This document shows, piece after piece, positions 1 through 11,339 of a DNA stretch of 64,000 nucleotides. Position 1 is the stretch's first letter, and every line of letters starts with the position of its first letter. A program made the position numbers and the translations under genes. Below the pieces are notes generated by a model that ran no database searches, was not told the origin of the DNA, and saw nothing but the letters and a program-made list of their open reading frames with translations. Source of the DNA: Exophiala sp. HKRS030 (taxonomy: Eukaryota > Ascomycota > Eurotiomycetes > Chaetothyriales > Herpotrichiellaceae); contig JAHWDD010000004.1 in assembly GCA_023897205.1 (NCBI GenBank), positions 5,270,001 through 5,334,000 on the forward strand, written 5' to 3'.

Positions 1-885
1 GATCCACTGTCACGCGCAGTGTACTCCGGTCTATTGTGCGAACACTAGCAGAGAGATTGAAGATCATAGTTCCTTAACTTGGATGCTGCTCAAGCGCTCA
101 TCCTGGGAGACGTAGGCTCGAATTCTGCTGGGTTCTAGGGACGAGTCCTTCACTAATCTATCACTGTTTCGAAAGTGTACAGACTCGTTGAGCATTAGCT
201 GAATTTTCGTCCAGAGAGTCTGATCTACATTGCCTTGCATCCTGCCGAGTCGTGTATCTATTTTCTGGCTTACGATTTGTAAGTCCTTCGAGCCTTCAGA
301 GTGTGTATTGCACTTCACTATTCTTCTATTACTTGCAGCCAAGCCCGTCAACAAAAGGCTAGGTATGAATTGCGAGATCTTCGCTATCGTACGATGATAG
401 GTTGCATAGTTTGTTTCATTGCAGGGTGTAAAGAATTCAGAGAATGTATGCACGAGTCGATATTAAAGCTAGCCAATTCCAGTGCAGCCGCTTAGAATCC
501 TAGTCGAGCCGGTCATGATTGGGCATGGCTGATTGTAGTACTGTCGTCGTTGTTTTGACAAGAATGCACAATCAGAAGTACGAGGAAAAGTCATCTCCAA
601 TGGTTCAAGATTCGCTGATATTATCAAGATAAGGCCAGTTGCGTGCTCGATGGCTGATATCACGCCAGAATGGTCGATATCACGTGCTGAGCCAATCCCC
701 ACCTCAAAATCTTTTAACGCGGTTCAAAGACTACCATGACTACCAATGAGCACCAAAGGGTGAACAATGACGTTTTAGGGTAAAGATCGACCAGTCAAAA
801 AGATGCTCCTGAACTATTCGATTCTTAGGTAGCTCAGAGTGTACATATCTTTGTCGAAGATTTAGTGTATCTATGAGTATCAAAT
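1..885. other. Left-edge intergenic stretch, no gene seen
   Basis: No reading frame here shows a recognisable domain or fungal-like splice structure; the open stretches are below 150 codons and overlap on both strands. The right end is the upstream region of the MFS gene that starts at 886. Confidence 0.5.
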
Positions 886-2840
886 ATGGCGGATGAAGAA
901 AGATCTGATGAGACCAGACCTTTGTTGAACAAGGTCCGCACTGCGGATAATAACACAGGGAGTTCTTTGCGGAGGCGCTCATCAGCTGCTCTTCCACCCT
1001 TTCATGAAGATTTCCCGTCAACCGAGGAGCCATCCTCCACGCTTGCGATCTGGACGGTGGTCCCAATTCTGCTATTAGGTGGATCCCTTTTAAATCCAGA
1101 AATCGGGGCACCTGGCGCTGACAGCCCCAGGTGTTCTTATTGCCAATGCCGACGGGTCTCTGGTTATTGCCTCTAGTCAATTCATTGCTTCGGAGTTCAA
1201 TTCTTTGTCGGACGCATCATGGCTTGTAACAAGCTATGTCCTGGCTCAATGCGCAAGCCAACCGTTGGTATGAATGTCGCTCTTATCGTCATTTGAAACA
1301 GTACTAACCAGAGTCAGTATGGAAAATTGAGTGACATTTTCGGTCGCAAGGCTAATCTTGTCGCTTCATACACGTTTTTCGCGCTTGGATGCTTCATATG
1401 GTATGTGATTCGAGCCTGAATCAACTGTCCTCGCATGGCTGATCATTCAACAGCGGCATCGGTAGAAGCTTCCCCGTGGTCCTGTTGGGCCGTGCCCTGT
1501 CTGGGATAGGTGGTGCTGGCATGACTGCGCTGGTCTCAATTATTATTGCAGGTTGGTTCCACGGCTTCCAGCTCATCTAGCCGTGCTAATATGCTAGACA
1601 TGGTCCCCGTCCGAAGTGTGGCTGCTTGGAGAGCCTATGTCAACGTTGCAGCAACACTAGGTCGATCGCTTGGTGGACCTGTCGGAGGTTGGCTAACCGA
1701 CACAATTGGGTGGCGGTGGTCGTTCTATGGACAGTGTCCATTGACATTGTTCGGTCTGCTGCTCATCTTATGGAAACTCCCGACGAAGTTCAAGAATGAG
1801 ACAGAAGATGAAAATCAAACCTTCCGAACGAGGGTAAAAAGGGTCGATTTCGCAGGAGCCGTTGCTATCGCCATTGCCATCAGCGCGCTTTTGCTGACAC
1901 TTGACTTTGTCACAAATGAGTCACCATGGTACTTTTCCCTCGTTGCCGGGCTACTCTTCCTCCTTTTCTCCTCCGTGTTTTATCTGATCGAGCGTCGTTG
2001 GGCGGCCGAACCCATCCTCCCTATAGATCTGATCGTCAAGAGAGACCCTCTAACAGCTTATCTCGTTGCCGGGTTTCAGATTGCGGCACAGTTTGGGCTG
2101 TTTTATGCTGTACCAATATACTATCAAGTGGCTTCTGGAACATCTGTAACTGCTGCTGGCGCGCGACTTGTACCGGCTGTTGTTGGAAATGCGACTGGCG
2201 GCCTCCTATCTGGACTGATAATTAGCAAGACTGGCAAATACAAAAGGCTCGGGACATTTGCGAGTGCAGCTGCCTCGGTTGGGTACGTCCTTGTCTTGCT
2301 TAGATGGCGAGGACACACTGGCTGGGCTGAAGATCTGTATATCTTCCTTGGCGGATTTGGAAGTGGAGTGATGCAGTCAACCACATTTATTCACCTTGCG
2401 GCCAGCCTAGACCATAGCGAGATCGCGATCGCAGGAACAGCACTATACCTGGCACAAAATGTGTTCTTGCTCGTCGGTATTCAGACCTCGACGGCAGTGT
2501 TGCATGCAAGTCTTCGAACTATTTTGGAGGACAGGCTGAGTGGAGTGAAACACAAACATAAGGTTCGTTAACTTGCTTGGACGAAAGTGACTGGCTGACC
2601 AGACTACGGAGTAGATCATTGATGAAGCTGTTTCAAACGCTGGTCTCATCAAGTTCATGCCAGAAGTGGTAAGGAACATTGTAAAGGGGGCTTACGTAGA
2701 CAGCCTGAGATATTCTTGGGGTAAGTGGTATTCTACAAAGGCCTTGATAGGATATTGCTGACTGAATTACAGGAACTTCACTTATATTGGCTTTCATCGG
2801 CCTACTTGTTGGACTCACAATTAGAGAGCGTGAATTGTAA
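886..2840 (+). CDS. MFS drug/basic amino-acid permease (DHA2/VBA-like), 7 exons
   Basis: Predicted 549-residue major facilitator, probably a proton antiporter in the vacuolar or plasma membrane. Inferred exons are 886-1078, 1131-1267, 1318-1400, 1454-1551, 1598-2562, 2615-2720 and 2773-2840; all phases close. The cytosolic N-terminus has a DETRPLL stretch, resembling the dileucine-type vacuolar signal of VBA/Fnx1 permeases. It is followed by a helix ending in ANADGSLVIAS, a DASWLVTSYVLAQ segment, and the MFS loop signature GKLSDIFGRK after TM2, which crosses the second splice site. TM5 shows SLGGPVGGWLTDTIGWRW, as in the 14-TM DHA2 group. The fourth intron is only 46 nt with a GTTGGT donor, chosen because it restores IIIADMVPVR. 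The fifth intron ends in a CTACGGAGTAG motif that supplies the acceptor. Substrate cannot be read from sequence; azole, basic amino acid and siderophore carriers look alike here. Confidence 0.85.
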
Positions 2841-3525
2841 AGCGCGTGCAGTTGAATGGCAAGAAGCAAAGCCATGGCTGCCGCGACGGTGACGGCCAAT
2901 AGGGTGATGCTGGCTGTACAAGAATTAGACATAGAGCTTGGAATACTTACACTGCCATATAGACGAGAGTATGAAGGTATCGCCGTGGAGGACAACCTTT
3001 CCACACCAGAAGGTCTACGGAGATACTTGATGACATGAGTCACATGACTAGGAGATCCTCAGCCTCCTCAGCCTCGCCAGGGTTGCAGACTTGGCCCGAT
3101 GGGATCCGTTGGAAGAGAGAAAAGTTTGACTGACAGAAAGTAACAGTCCACAAACCAAGCTTGGAATTGGCAAGAATGTCACTGTCTGGCTTTGTAATTG
3201 TTTGTCAGTCATAAAGAGATGAATTCAAGCTGTCTGACGAACAGCCCGTGGATGTTCTCGCAGATTCTACGCCAAGGCCTCTTCTCTTGAAGAGTGTCAG
3301 ACAAAAATCGCACGTGCAAAGATTCACTTTGAGTCATCATGTCAGGATTTCGAGTTGCTCAAGGGAATTGCAGTGCCCAGTACTTAACGGCTCGCCGTCT
3401 ACACTCTTCGTAGATACAACTACCCATCAAAGCATCACAACAGTGAGACATACAACAGAAGAATCAATACTCAATATCTGGAAAGACATTACTATCAAAG
3501 TCACACTATTCAACACACCGCAATC
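2841..3525. other. Intergenic region and eIF2-beta upstream region
   Basis: Contains no convincing coding stretch. The last 100 bases, rich in CAAC/ACAAC triplets and poor in G, look like a typical fungal 5' leader just before the eIF2-beta start. Confidence 0.5.
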
Positions 3526-4686
3526 ATGGCTGAAGTAGTGAGTAACATCAAATCCACAGACGCTCAAACCATTTCCCACACCCCACACAGACCTGCATTT
3601 GCCTCATTCCAGGAATCGGAAAATCATCTGAGACAACATACCTCTCCTGTATCGCCTCGCCCCACCCGCACCAGCAGCGACATTTTTCAGAATCGTGTCT
3701 CTCTTCCCAACACTGACTTTCTACCTTCACAGGATTCTGCCCCTCCGACCCACGAACGGAAAGCGCGCAAATCAGTGGCCTTCAGCGGCGACGACACAAT
3801 CATGGATGAGAACGGCGAAATCTCCGAAGCGCCTCCTCTAGAGCAGAAAACAACCGCAGAGAAACACTCAACACCACCTGAAGATTCCGCAGTCGCCGAA
3901 GTTACCGACCTGTTTGCAGGTCTTGGAAAGAAAAAGAAGAAGTCGTCGAAACCCAAAGCCGAAGATGCCGATGGTGATGCTCCTGCAGTCGGTGCCGATG
4001 GCGAGGTTGATCTCTCTGGTCTGAAGAAGAAAAAGAAGAAGTCGTCAAAACCAAAGGGCGAGGGTGATTTCGCAGACAAGCTTGCCAAAGCTGGTCTCGA
4101 GCCCGCCGACGGTGAAGATGCCGCCGATGGTGCAGACGGTCCAACAGTTGAGGAGGCTGGAGATATGACCAAGGGCACTGGAATCTGGTCACACGACGAT
4201 CATCGACCCATCAGCTACGACCTACTCCTTTCACGGTTCTTCCAACTTGTCAATGAGCACAACCCAGACATCCTGGCATCCGGATCCAAGTCATACAAAA
4301 TCCCTCCACCACAGTGCCTGCGAGAAGGCAACAAAAAGACGATCTTCGCCAACATTGCCGAAATCTGCAAGCGAATGAACCGATCAGACGAACACGTTAC
4401 CCAGTTCTTGTTCGCCGAATTAGGTACTTCGGGTTCCGTCGACGGATCGAAACGCCTGGTCATCAAGGGTCGCTTCCAACAGAAACAGATTGAGAATGTC
4501 CTAAGACGGTATATCATGGAATACGTCACTTGCAAGACATGTCGCAGTGGAAACACCGAGTTGTCCAAGGGAGAAAACAGATTGTATTTCGTTACTTGCA
4601 ACTCGTGTGGATCTCGACGATCAGTCACTGCCATCAAGTCTGGTTTCACTGCTCAAGTCGGCAAGAGAAAGAGAATGAACGGTTAA
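3526..4686 (+). CDS. SUI3: Translation initiation factor eIF2 subunit beta
   Basis: Beta subunit of the eIF2 GTPase, which carries initiator Met-tRNA to the 40S ribosome; the lysine blocks bind eIF5 and eIF2B-epsilon. The C-terminal half is unmistakable: the [11 protein letters not shown] core, a [20 protein letters not shown] segment and a zinc ribbon with CKTC and CNSC pairs before a basic tail. Two lysine blocks ([10 protein letters not shown]) lie in the acidic N-terminal half; yeast Sui3 has three. Although the whole span reads open (386 codons), I infer an intron at 3538-3732. It has a GTGAGT donor, an ACTGAC branch site about 18 nt before a TTCACAG acceptor, and its removal joins MAEV directly to the conserved [10 protein letters not shown] region, giving 321 residues. 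The 195-nt intron is a multiple of three without stops, so it is easily mis-annotated as coding. Convergent with the AIM24-like gene. Confidence 0.95.
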   Translation: MAEVVSNIKSTDAQTISHTPHRPAFASFQESENHLRQHTSPVSPRPTRTSSDIFQNRVSLPNTDFLPSQDSAPPTHERKARKSVAFSGDDTIMDENGEISEAPPLEQKTTAEKHSTPPEDSAVAEVTDLFAGLGKKKKKSSKPKAEDADGDAPAVGADGEVDLSGLKKKKKKSSKPKGEGDFADKLAKAGLEPADGEDAADGADGPTVEEAGDMTKGTGIWSHDDHRPISYDLLLSRFFQLVNEHNPDILASGSKSYKIPPPQCLREGNKKTIFANIAEICKRMNRSDEHVTQFLFAELGTSGSVDGSKRLVIKGRFQQKQIENVLRRYIMEYVTCKTCRSGNTELSKGENRLYFVTCNSCGSRRSVTAIKSGFTAQVGKRKRMNG

Positions 4687-5338
4687 ACGAAACCGTCCAA
4701 TTCAGATTGGGCGCTTCGCACGGGTGTGATTGTGATGAAAAAATTTCTACAGTACCCGACACTATCTGACCTTGTGGCGAGCGTGTTGGGTGTGGGGAGA
4801 AACGCCGTCGTCGGGATTGCAGCCGGCGTACGATTCAGAATGAAGACACGCGCACAGGACATGTATCTATGTAGCTTGGAAATCAGCAATGAAGGAAACA
4901 GAGACACAAGAAGCTTGAGGATAGATGTATGGGGACGGATCCCTCTGCCGCTCGAAGGAACATGTACTTGACGTAGCTGCAGAGCAAATGAACTCATTCA
5001 GTTTTCGACACAAATAGACAACGAATCAATCGTCTTCAAATTTTTCTCCCTACGGCAAAGGTTTCTTAGTTGAATTTGGCAGCATGTATCATATTCTCAT
5101 TATCCAGCAGCCTTATTCCATCAATTTTGTAAGATCTGCTTTTCTCATGGTCCTGCAAAGAAGGAGATATCCAATTATGACAAACCTAATATTTGATGAT
5201 TGGTGCACGCTACCACTCCTTCAAGATTCAAGAAAACACTGCCGTGCAGCCTGAGTGAATGCCCACACAAAACCCGACAACAATGCAGTACCATTGCATC
5301 CTCTCCCGCTTGGTACTTGGTTTGTCCAAAGTACGCAA
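4687..5338. other. Convergent 3' intergenic region
   Basis: Lies between the 3' ends of the eIF2-beta and AIM24-like genes, so it should hold both terminators. No gene is supported; short frames on both strands lack any recognisable domain. Confidence 0.5.
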
Positions 5339-6759
5339 TCACATGTCTTTGGCACTGGCCCCATTGATGAAAGCATTAAATGCTGTAGGATTCCGCGTCT
5401 GCATGTAGACGGTACCGGGGCCCGTGAATTTACACACCAGGCCTTCGCCGCTGGATAAGCCGGAGACAATGCCACCACTGGCAACACGCTCCAGGATATA
5501 TTTGCAGTTCCAAGCGACTAGGTGATTGTTGTCGATGATGTATTTCTCGCCATCGAGGAGCTAGAGTGGGCAGGACGTCAGTTTGTATTACCAGGCAATG
5601 CTATTAGAGGCTTGGGTCAGGGGATGGGTAAGGAACTCACATCCTTTCTCAAAACGGGACCAAATGTACTGATCCACAAGAGACCCTGGCCAGACATGCG
5701 GTAGACAAACATGCCTTCACCACTGAACATGGCCTTACTGATACCTTGATTCTTGTACTCCTTGACAACACCCTGTGTGGCAGCAAGAAAGGCATCTCTA
5801 CCGACAAACCATGTGTCGCTCCCACCAAGACGCAGGATACTCAGGTCACCAAGGGAGCTCGGTGCGAGCAAAATCTCACCCGGGCCCGTAAAGGTCGAGT
5901 GCGACATGTCACCAATGAAGAGTTTCTTCATGCTGAACTTGACGGCACCACGCAAATTGATGGACGGCGACATGGCAATCATGACACCTGGCTTAGCGAT
6001 AATTGGACACCCAACAGCCAGTTGGATCGTCAGCACGGAGTTCGTGTCGCGATGGGAGATCCGGTAGCTACCACCATTGAATGTGCCAACGTCGTCAGCC
6101 GCAGCGGTAGCTTGCATGCCAGTGAAGTTCTCGGCGCGTGGGACTCCCGCGACGATGGCGGATGCGTTGTTGCCTTCATTGGGTGATTTGATCATGGCAC
6201 CTACTTCTTTGGCAAGCGCTGTTGTTTCCCCTTTCAACTTGGCGAAGCGTGGGGACGATACTTGTTGCAATTGTGGAGCGGCGGGTTGCGAGGAAGATTC
6301 TTCTTGATATTCTGGCAGTGGAGCCGCTTGTGGAGGGCCATTGTATGACGGTTGTCGTTGGTGTGAGGCTATGGCGACGTGGTCGAAAGTGGTTCTATGG
6401 GCGGGCGCTGAAGCGGGAACTGTGCTATAGTTGTAGGGCCTTTGAGCGGTAGGTTGTTGCAGTGGCGGCGGTGTTGCCTGTGAAGGGGTGGAGGAAATGC
6501 TGGAGAAAGACCATTTGGAGGAGAGCTGGGAGGAGGCGGGAAGAATTGTGGTTGCGCTGGTGGTGGTGGAAATGCTGTGTAAGTCGGGTAGTTAGAAGTC
6601 GATCAAGTTGGAGGGTAATGAACCGAGGACGATCAAGCGTACAGTTATTGTTATCTGGTGGTGCTATTCCTTGGTCAGTGGTCTGTTTGATGGCTCGGTA
6701 GTCGAAGAGGAGTACGTACGAGGATAGTATCCAGCATGCGCCTGGTAGGGCTGCGACAT
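5339..6759 (-). CDS. AIM24/DUF124-family protein with proline-rich N-terminus; apparent 1-nt frameshift
   Basis: Member of the AIM24 (altered inheritance of mitochondria 24) family, a beta-prism fold; yeast Aim24 supports MICOS and cristae, but a long Pro/Gln-rich cytosolic-type head like this one makes the location uncertain. Evidence is the repeated aliphatic/glycine pattern with [44 protein letters not shown] and, in the last exon, [14 protein letters not shown]. Inferred exons on the minus strand are 6759-6720, 6663-6643 (a 21-nt microexon), 6574-5641 and 5560-5339. Introns have CTGAC or CTAAC branch sites. Within exon 3 the proline-rich frame and the core frame disagree by one base. One extra C in the C4 run at 6488-6485 would join FPPPPSQ to ATPPPLQQ, giving about 405 residues. 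A 92-nt intron from the weak GTCTTT donor just upstream is a less attractive alternative. Confidence 0.85.
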
Positions 6760-7876
6760 CGTGAGAGGATGCAATGGCTCACAAAACACAGGCTATTGCG
6801 TAGAGGGCGACTCAGGCGAGGATGTGTGTGAAAGTAAAGGCCACAAGACCCGGTTCCCCAAGTCGAACAAAGAACGGCAGAAGATAGCAAAAGACTCTGT
6901 AGAAGACCTTCTCACAAATCTGTACCTACCTTTGATGTGTAGTTATTAAAAGAAATCGCAGCAGCAAGAGACCAGAGTGAGCGTTTTAACAAGATCAGTA
7001 GCCGCCATGGTTCCACGCGTGCCGGAGAGCGATAGGTTCAATCTTACATGTTGGTGAGCTTGGAGGACATTGGTGTAAGAAGCATCTTGAACGAGGATTG
7101 GTCCAAGTTGTTTCAATCGGGCGCCTATTTATGAGTTGCATAAGACTCGTGTTGGCGTTTTGGAGGGAGGAGAGAGAAGAGGGAGGGGAGACGAGGGGCC
7201 GAGGATCCTCTCCGTGCAGACGGGAACCGGAGAAACTATCTTACTGGATGATTGAATGACAGCTCCCTAAGTACCCTGCCCACGACTGCCCAACTTGCGA
7301 ATTAGTGAACCACTTACTCAGTACTAAGCACATAAGTAAGCTCTGAGCCTCGGGGTTGGCTGGTATCGATGCCGATGACTTTTAGACTCTGTTAAAGTAT
7401 CTTGGGTAGGCAGACGGTAACTCAATAACCAAGGAGATCATAGGACAGCCAGCCAACGATACTGTATACGGAAGTCTTGTCGAGTTCAAAGTTAATGGCA
7501 TGTACCACCTACCAGACCCAAGAGTCCTATAGCAGAGCCGACTGGCAAATGCAGACATGCAATGAGCGGAACTTAGTATACCATCTCATCATGTGCCCTT
7601 TTCGGGTGCAGCGACCCCAATAAAGCCTGAGATGACCTCAACACCAACTCAACGTAGATTGCAACGTGCCTTTAATGGATTCATTCATGTACTAGCATTG
7701 CAAAGTCCTACCCACAAACCTATTCTCCCTTGTGAAACGCTCTTCTACCAACTTCATGGGAAGATATAATTGACTCGAGAGACCTAGCCTTTCTCATTGC
7801 GCCAGATGCGGTGAAAAGGATAATCAAAATAAGATGTAACAACATAACGCTAGCGCCACAGCCAGCATCCTACCCA
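6760..7876. other. Intergenic, AIM24-like upstream region and SNF7 3' region
   Basis: No supported gene. Both neighbours are on the minus strand, so the left part is the AIM24-like promoter and the right end the SNF7 3' UTR. There is a purine-rich GGGAGGAGAG-type patch around 7160-7200. Confidence 0.5.
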
Positions 7877-8676
7877 TTACACGGCCATTTCTGCCTGTAG
7901 CTTTCGGAGTTCGGCTTCCTCGTCCTCTTCGATCGAGTTGCTCTTGACTGTAGACAAGAAGTTAGCACGATAATCTTCCCGCTCCTCCCTTCCCATGGGC
8001 TAAATTTACCAGGTCCAGTTGCAACAGGTGGTAGTCTGTTGATCTCGCCAGTGACCGGTGTCGGTCCTGTTTTTAGCATTCTCTCATCCATAACCTCCTG
8101 TTCCAATCCCTCCAGTTCGTCCTCCAGTTCAGTTTCGTCAATCGGTTCTCCAATAGGCGCACTGCTGATCGCAGTGGCAATTTCTTCTCCGAGAGCATGT
8201 TGCTCTCGGAGTTCATCCATAGTTTGATCGACTTTGTCGATTGTAAGATTGCCATGTATTTTCTTCATGGCCGCACCCGCATTCTTCATCGCATTCAAAG
8301 TTTCTTGATTGATGTTTGCCGCCTCAATGGAATAGATTTGTTGTTCCACTTGAGCAATTTGAGCAGAGGTCTGTTCGAGTGTCCGTTCGTGCACTTTCTT
8401 GCGTCGTAACGCAGCCTTAGCAGCTATATTGAACTCGAGTTAGTTTCGAACCAATTTCCATGATGACAATGGCGAAATAATCCGGGTCTGGAGGACTGTA
8501 CCGTTTTTATTTGTCGAGATATTTTTCCTGGCTATTGCGTCTTGTTCCGACATTTGACTCTCTAAATGTCTCTCTCGTTTCTGTAACATGTCCAGCTGTT
8601 GCCGTAGCATCAAAATGGCATTCTTTGGTGCATCTTTTCGACTCTGAGCCGCTGCCCCACCAAACCAACCCCACAT
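7877..8676 (-). CDS. SNF7: ESCRT-III subunit SNF7/VPS32 (CHMP4)
   Basis: Core polymer-forming subunit of ESCRT-III, acting on endosomal membranes in multivesicular-body sorting and, in fungi, in pH signalling through Rim/Pal proteins. Inferred exons are 8676-8502, 8423-8010 and 7947-7877, giving 219 residues (yeast Snf7 has 240). The protein starts MWGWFGG, the membrane-inserting amphipathic start of the family, followed by the helical core with LRQQLDMLQKRERHLESQM and QETLNAMKNAGAAMKKIH. The acidic C-terminal part (DELEGLEQEV) leads to a KLQAEMAV tail, the region that recruits Vps4 and Bro1-type partners. An upstream in-frame ATG at about 8715 is rejected because SNF7 proteins conserve the MWGWFGG start. 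Divergent from TEN1. Confidence 0.95.
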
Positions 8677-9372
8677 TATGACTGTACCGACAGCGAGGCC
8701 TCTTGGGAGAAACAAAAGGTCTGGAAATGAGGAATGAGCTATGGATGATGTCCCCTAGGTGTGGCAAAATTGAGTTCCTGCGTAAGGGGATGGCGATGAT
8801 TTCGGGTTGCAAAAGGGTTATCGCGTGTTCTTCCGATAGCGAAGAATGTGTGGACTCTTTATCGAACTTAGCGAAGGAAGTCAAAAGAGAGTAAGGACAG
8901 GGAACGACGGGATTCTCGGGGGCGGGATAGTATCCTGCAAAGTCGATACGGAGGCCTATAAGGCGGTATTGATGGAAAAGGGTAGAAAAGGTGAGAGCCT
9001 GGTTGAAGCAGGTAGATCTGGAGGAGTCCACCGCAAAGGCGAAGGCATACGGAATGACATCGTTTTTGGAATGAAGGCCAGTCGCCCGGCTAGTCACTCT
9101 GACTAACCAATCTCGGCTAATGTTGGCCACATGAACTTTATCGAGGAAGGTCTGCCGGACATGAGCACGTGCGCCAAGAATCACTTCTATCAGTCGCGAT
9201 CAATTCCCTGAGTACCCAATCGTGCCAAATATACCGACTTGTAGACGGACTTCCAGTTCCCCTTGACACTATACCTGAGGTATTGTAAACGAACACGGAC
9301 AACAGCAGGGCCAATTCCATAGCAAACTGGATCTTCTATGCCAAGTTACTGTCCTGAGATCATAATGTGACC
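8677..9372. other. Divergent SNF7/TEN1 promoter region
   Basis: About 0.7 kb between two outward-facing start codons. A long antisense frame crosses it but has no domain signal. No clear TATA or named operator could be assigned by eye. Confidence 0.5.
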
Positions 9373-9916
9373 ATGAGCGGAGGTAGTACGAACGGTCCTG
9401 TCGCAAGTACGTTTACCTTTCTAGCGGACCTTCCGTCACTCCCTCAAGGTACCAAGGTAAGGTGCCTAGGACTGTAAGTCAGCCATAACCTCTTATTTTG
9501 TGAGACGCCAAATTTCCGATCCAATCGATTGACCCTGCACTCACAGCATCCTCGAGTATGACACAAGGGGTGGACGGCTTCTCCTTGAACATACTTATCC
9601 TAAGCCTGGCAAGGCTACACGTATCTGGCTTGATATCAGCCTCGTACTTGAGCACACAGATCATGGTATCCTCCAGACAGGTAACTGGGTCAATGTCATC
9701 GGCTATACACAGGATATTCTCCCAATTGCAACGACGCAGAGTAAGGAGAATGCCATCGAGCGCAATATCTCAACGGTTGCCGCTGTTGCGAGAGTACAGG
9801 CGATCCTGCTTTGGGACGCCGGCTCCGTCCATATTGAAGAATATGAGAAAATCGTGGAAGATCAGAAGCGAGTTCAGCGAGAGATGAGAGCAATCCGAAA
9901 GGCACGGAGTTCCTAA
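9373..9916 (+). CDS. TEN1: CST complex subunit TEN1 (telomere capping)
   Basis: Small OB-fold protein that binds Stn1 in the CST complex at telomeric single-stranded DNA. Exons 9373-9473 and 9547-9916 give 156 residues, in the usual range for fungal Ten1. The start has the family pattern: a short polar lead, FTFLADLPSLPQGTKVR, then LG. This is followed by a beta-strand YDTRGGRLLLEH, the TRIWLDISL strand, and GNWVNVIGYTQ, the last two being the OB-barrel core. A helical tail rich in E, K and R (EEYEKIVEDQKRVQREMRAIRKARSS) closes it. The GTAAGT donor at 9474 was preferred to GTAAGG at 9454 because the earlier donor would remove the conserved KVRxLG. Ten1 diverges fast and is often missed in annotations; the call rests on pattern rather than close identity. 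Confidence 0.78.
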
Positions 9917-10937
9917 CGGTCCCATGGTTTCAAAGCATCTTCAGAAGAGATTAAGTCGTCAACTTGACAAGAGACATCTTTACGTCTTGGTGGCGGCGCG
10001 TCACACTCACAAAGTTTTGCGTCGTTCTGGACCAACAAGCACTACCGAGATCATAAGAGGGAAACACACGACGCATATCGTCCTTCCCTGACGAAGAGAT
10101 ATAACCAAAGGCCAATTCATCGTCGGCTACCTCGCCAGCCTACTAACAAGGCCGGCTGATGGGATGATTCGCCGGCATGTTTGTTGGCGTGCATCCCGGT
10201 CAGACCTGTTCTACGTCTGCGTTGAAGTTTGCTTGGTTTGCGCGGACATCTCTCACAAAAGGTCGACAGAGGCAATACAAGCGTGGCAGGCCCTTCCATG
10301 GAAGCTTCATTTATTGCGAGTCTGCGCACTATCACACACCACATTGCCAAGGCGCCGGCAATGGTTCTTGCCAGATTGATTACGAACACAACGGTTGGGT
10401 AGCGTGCTTTCTGATCTTCTACGGGACAATTTCATTGCCTACCGACCTCTTGGTGGCTCGAGGAACTCCACACTTTCTGAAATACCGAAAGATATTTATG
10501 CAATCGATAAATGTACCAGTCGCGGGTCTTGGCGCTTCGTGTGACGGTTTCAGTTGTCCAAACGTCTTATACATATGGTCGGCGGCTCTGCTTGTTCGCG
10601 ATCTACCATGTACGATTAAGGAAAAAAGACTACTTCTCGAACAGCAGCTTGCATGAATCAACATGCTAACCAATACGCTAAGGATTGGGGCAAGGAAGAC
10701 AGTTTAAACATTCCCAAGTCAACCATGCATTCAGCACCCATATCTGGCCAACTCAAACCCGAAGGACACTGGAAGAGATAAATCCCATCGAAAGATTTAT
10801 CTTCGCTTGCTTTTTGTTGTTCAGCCTTGTCACCGCTTCTGGGCGTCAACATAATTGCTAGTGTGGGAGTAGATTCGGAAGTGCCCCTCCTATAAGGAGT
10901 TCTCTCATTTTGTTATTCTCCTACACCAATATCGTGA
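9917..10937. other. Intergenic with a doubtful 159-codon frame
   Basis: A + strand frame at 10177-10656 is open for 159 codons, but overlapping frames on the other strand are similar in length. Its composition (many C, H, W) is not like the neighbouring proteins, and no domain or intron pattern is visible. A degenerated gene cannot be excluded. Confidence 0.35.
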
Positions 10938-11339
10938 TCAGATACGCTTCTTTGACTGCTGCTCCTCGACGACCTTCTGGAAATGCCCGCTAGCAAACAC
11001 TCCTCCAGCAAAGACTGTGGTAAACCATTGAAACCACAACAAACTGAATGTCTTGACGTTATATGTTCTCAACTTTGTAAAGGCAAAGTAAATAGCTTCA
11101 ACCAAATGAACTCCGCCGAGAAGGTAGAATGCGCCATCTTGGACTGGTTTCGCGTATTTGAGGACAATGGGTCCACCCTTGACTAGAACTTGATCATGGA
11201 GGATAGAACCAGGTTCGATGAATTTTCGTCGTACGGATAGGGCTATGAGCACTGCGCCGACGACGGTTCCCACAGCGTTGACACCTCCGGGGAAAGAGTA
11301 TTTGTCGAGGGTGAATTTGGAGGCTTTATTAGTAGACAT
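10938..11339 (-). CDS. Small conserved-looking integral membrane protein (133 aa)
   Basis: A single uninterrupted frame of 133 residues. Three hydrophobic segments are visible at about residues 18-38 (GGVNAVGTVVGAVLIALSV), 65-86 (GAFYLLGGVHLVEAIYFAF) and 98-116 (LLWFQWFTTVFAGGVFASG). The N-terminus is polar, and the C-terminus ends in a lysine-rich QQSKKRI tail that could be a dibasic ER-retrieval signal. The layout resembles small fungal DUF4499/TMEM254-like membrane proteins, but I cannot confirm the family. It is divergent from TSR4. I regard it as a real gene because of the coherent TM pattern and the short compact leader; function is unknown. Confidence 0.65.
   Translation of the reverse strand: MSTNKASKFTLDKYSFPGGVNAVGTVVGAVLIALSVRRKFIEPGSILHDQVLVKGGPIVLKYAKPVQDGAFYLLGGVHLVEAIYFAFTKLRTYNVKTFSLLWFQWFTTVFAGGVFASGHFQKVVEEQQSKKRI

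Noticed and set aside
3687..4178. 163-codon minus-strand frame with poly-F
   Set aside because: Antisense reading of the lysine blocks of eIF2-beta.
8507..9184. 225-codon minus-strand frame upstream of SNF7
   Set aside because: It overlaps SNF7 exon 1 in another frame and then the SNF7/TEN1 promoter; no domain, and family evidence fixes SNF7 in the other frame.
10177..10656. 159-codon + strand frame
   Set aside because: Composition unlike real neighbours, competing frames of similar size on the other strand, no domain or introns.
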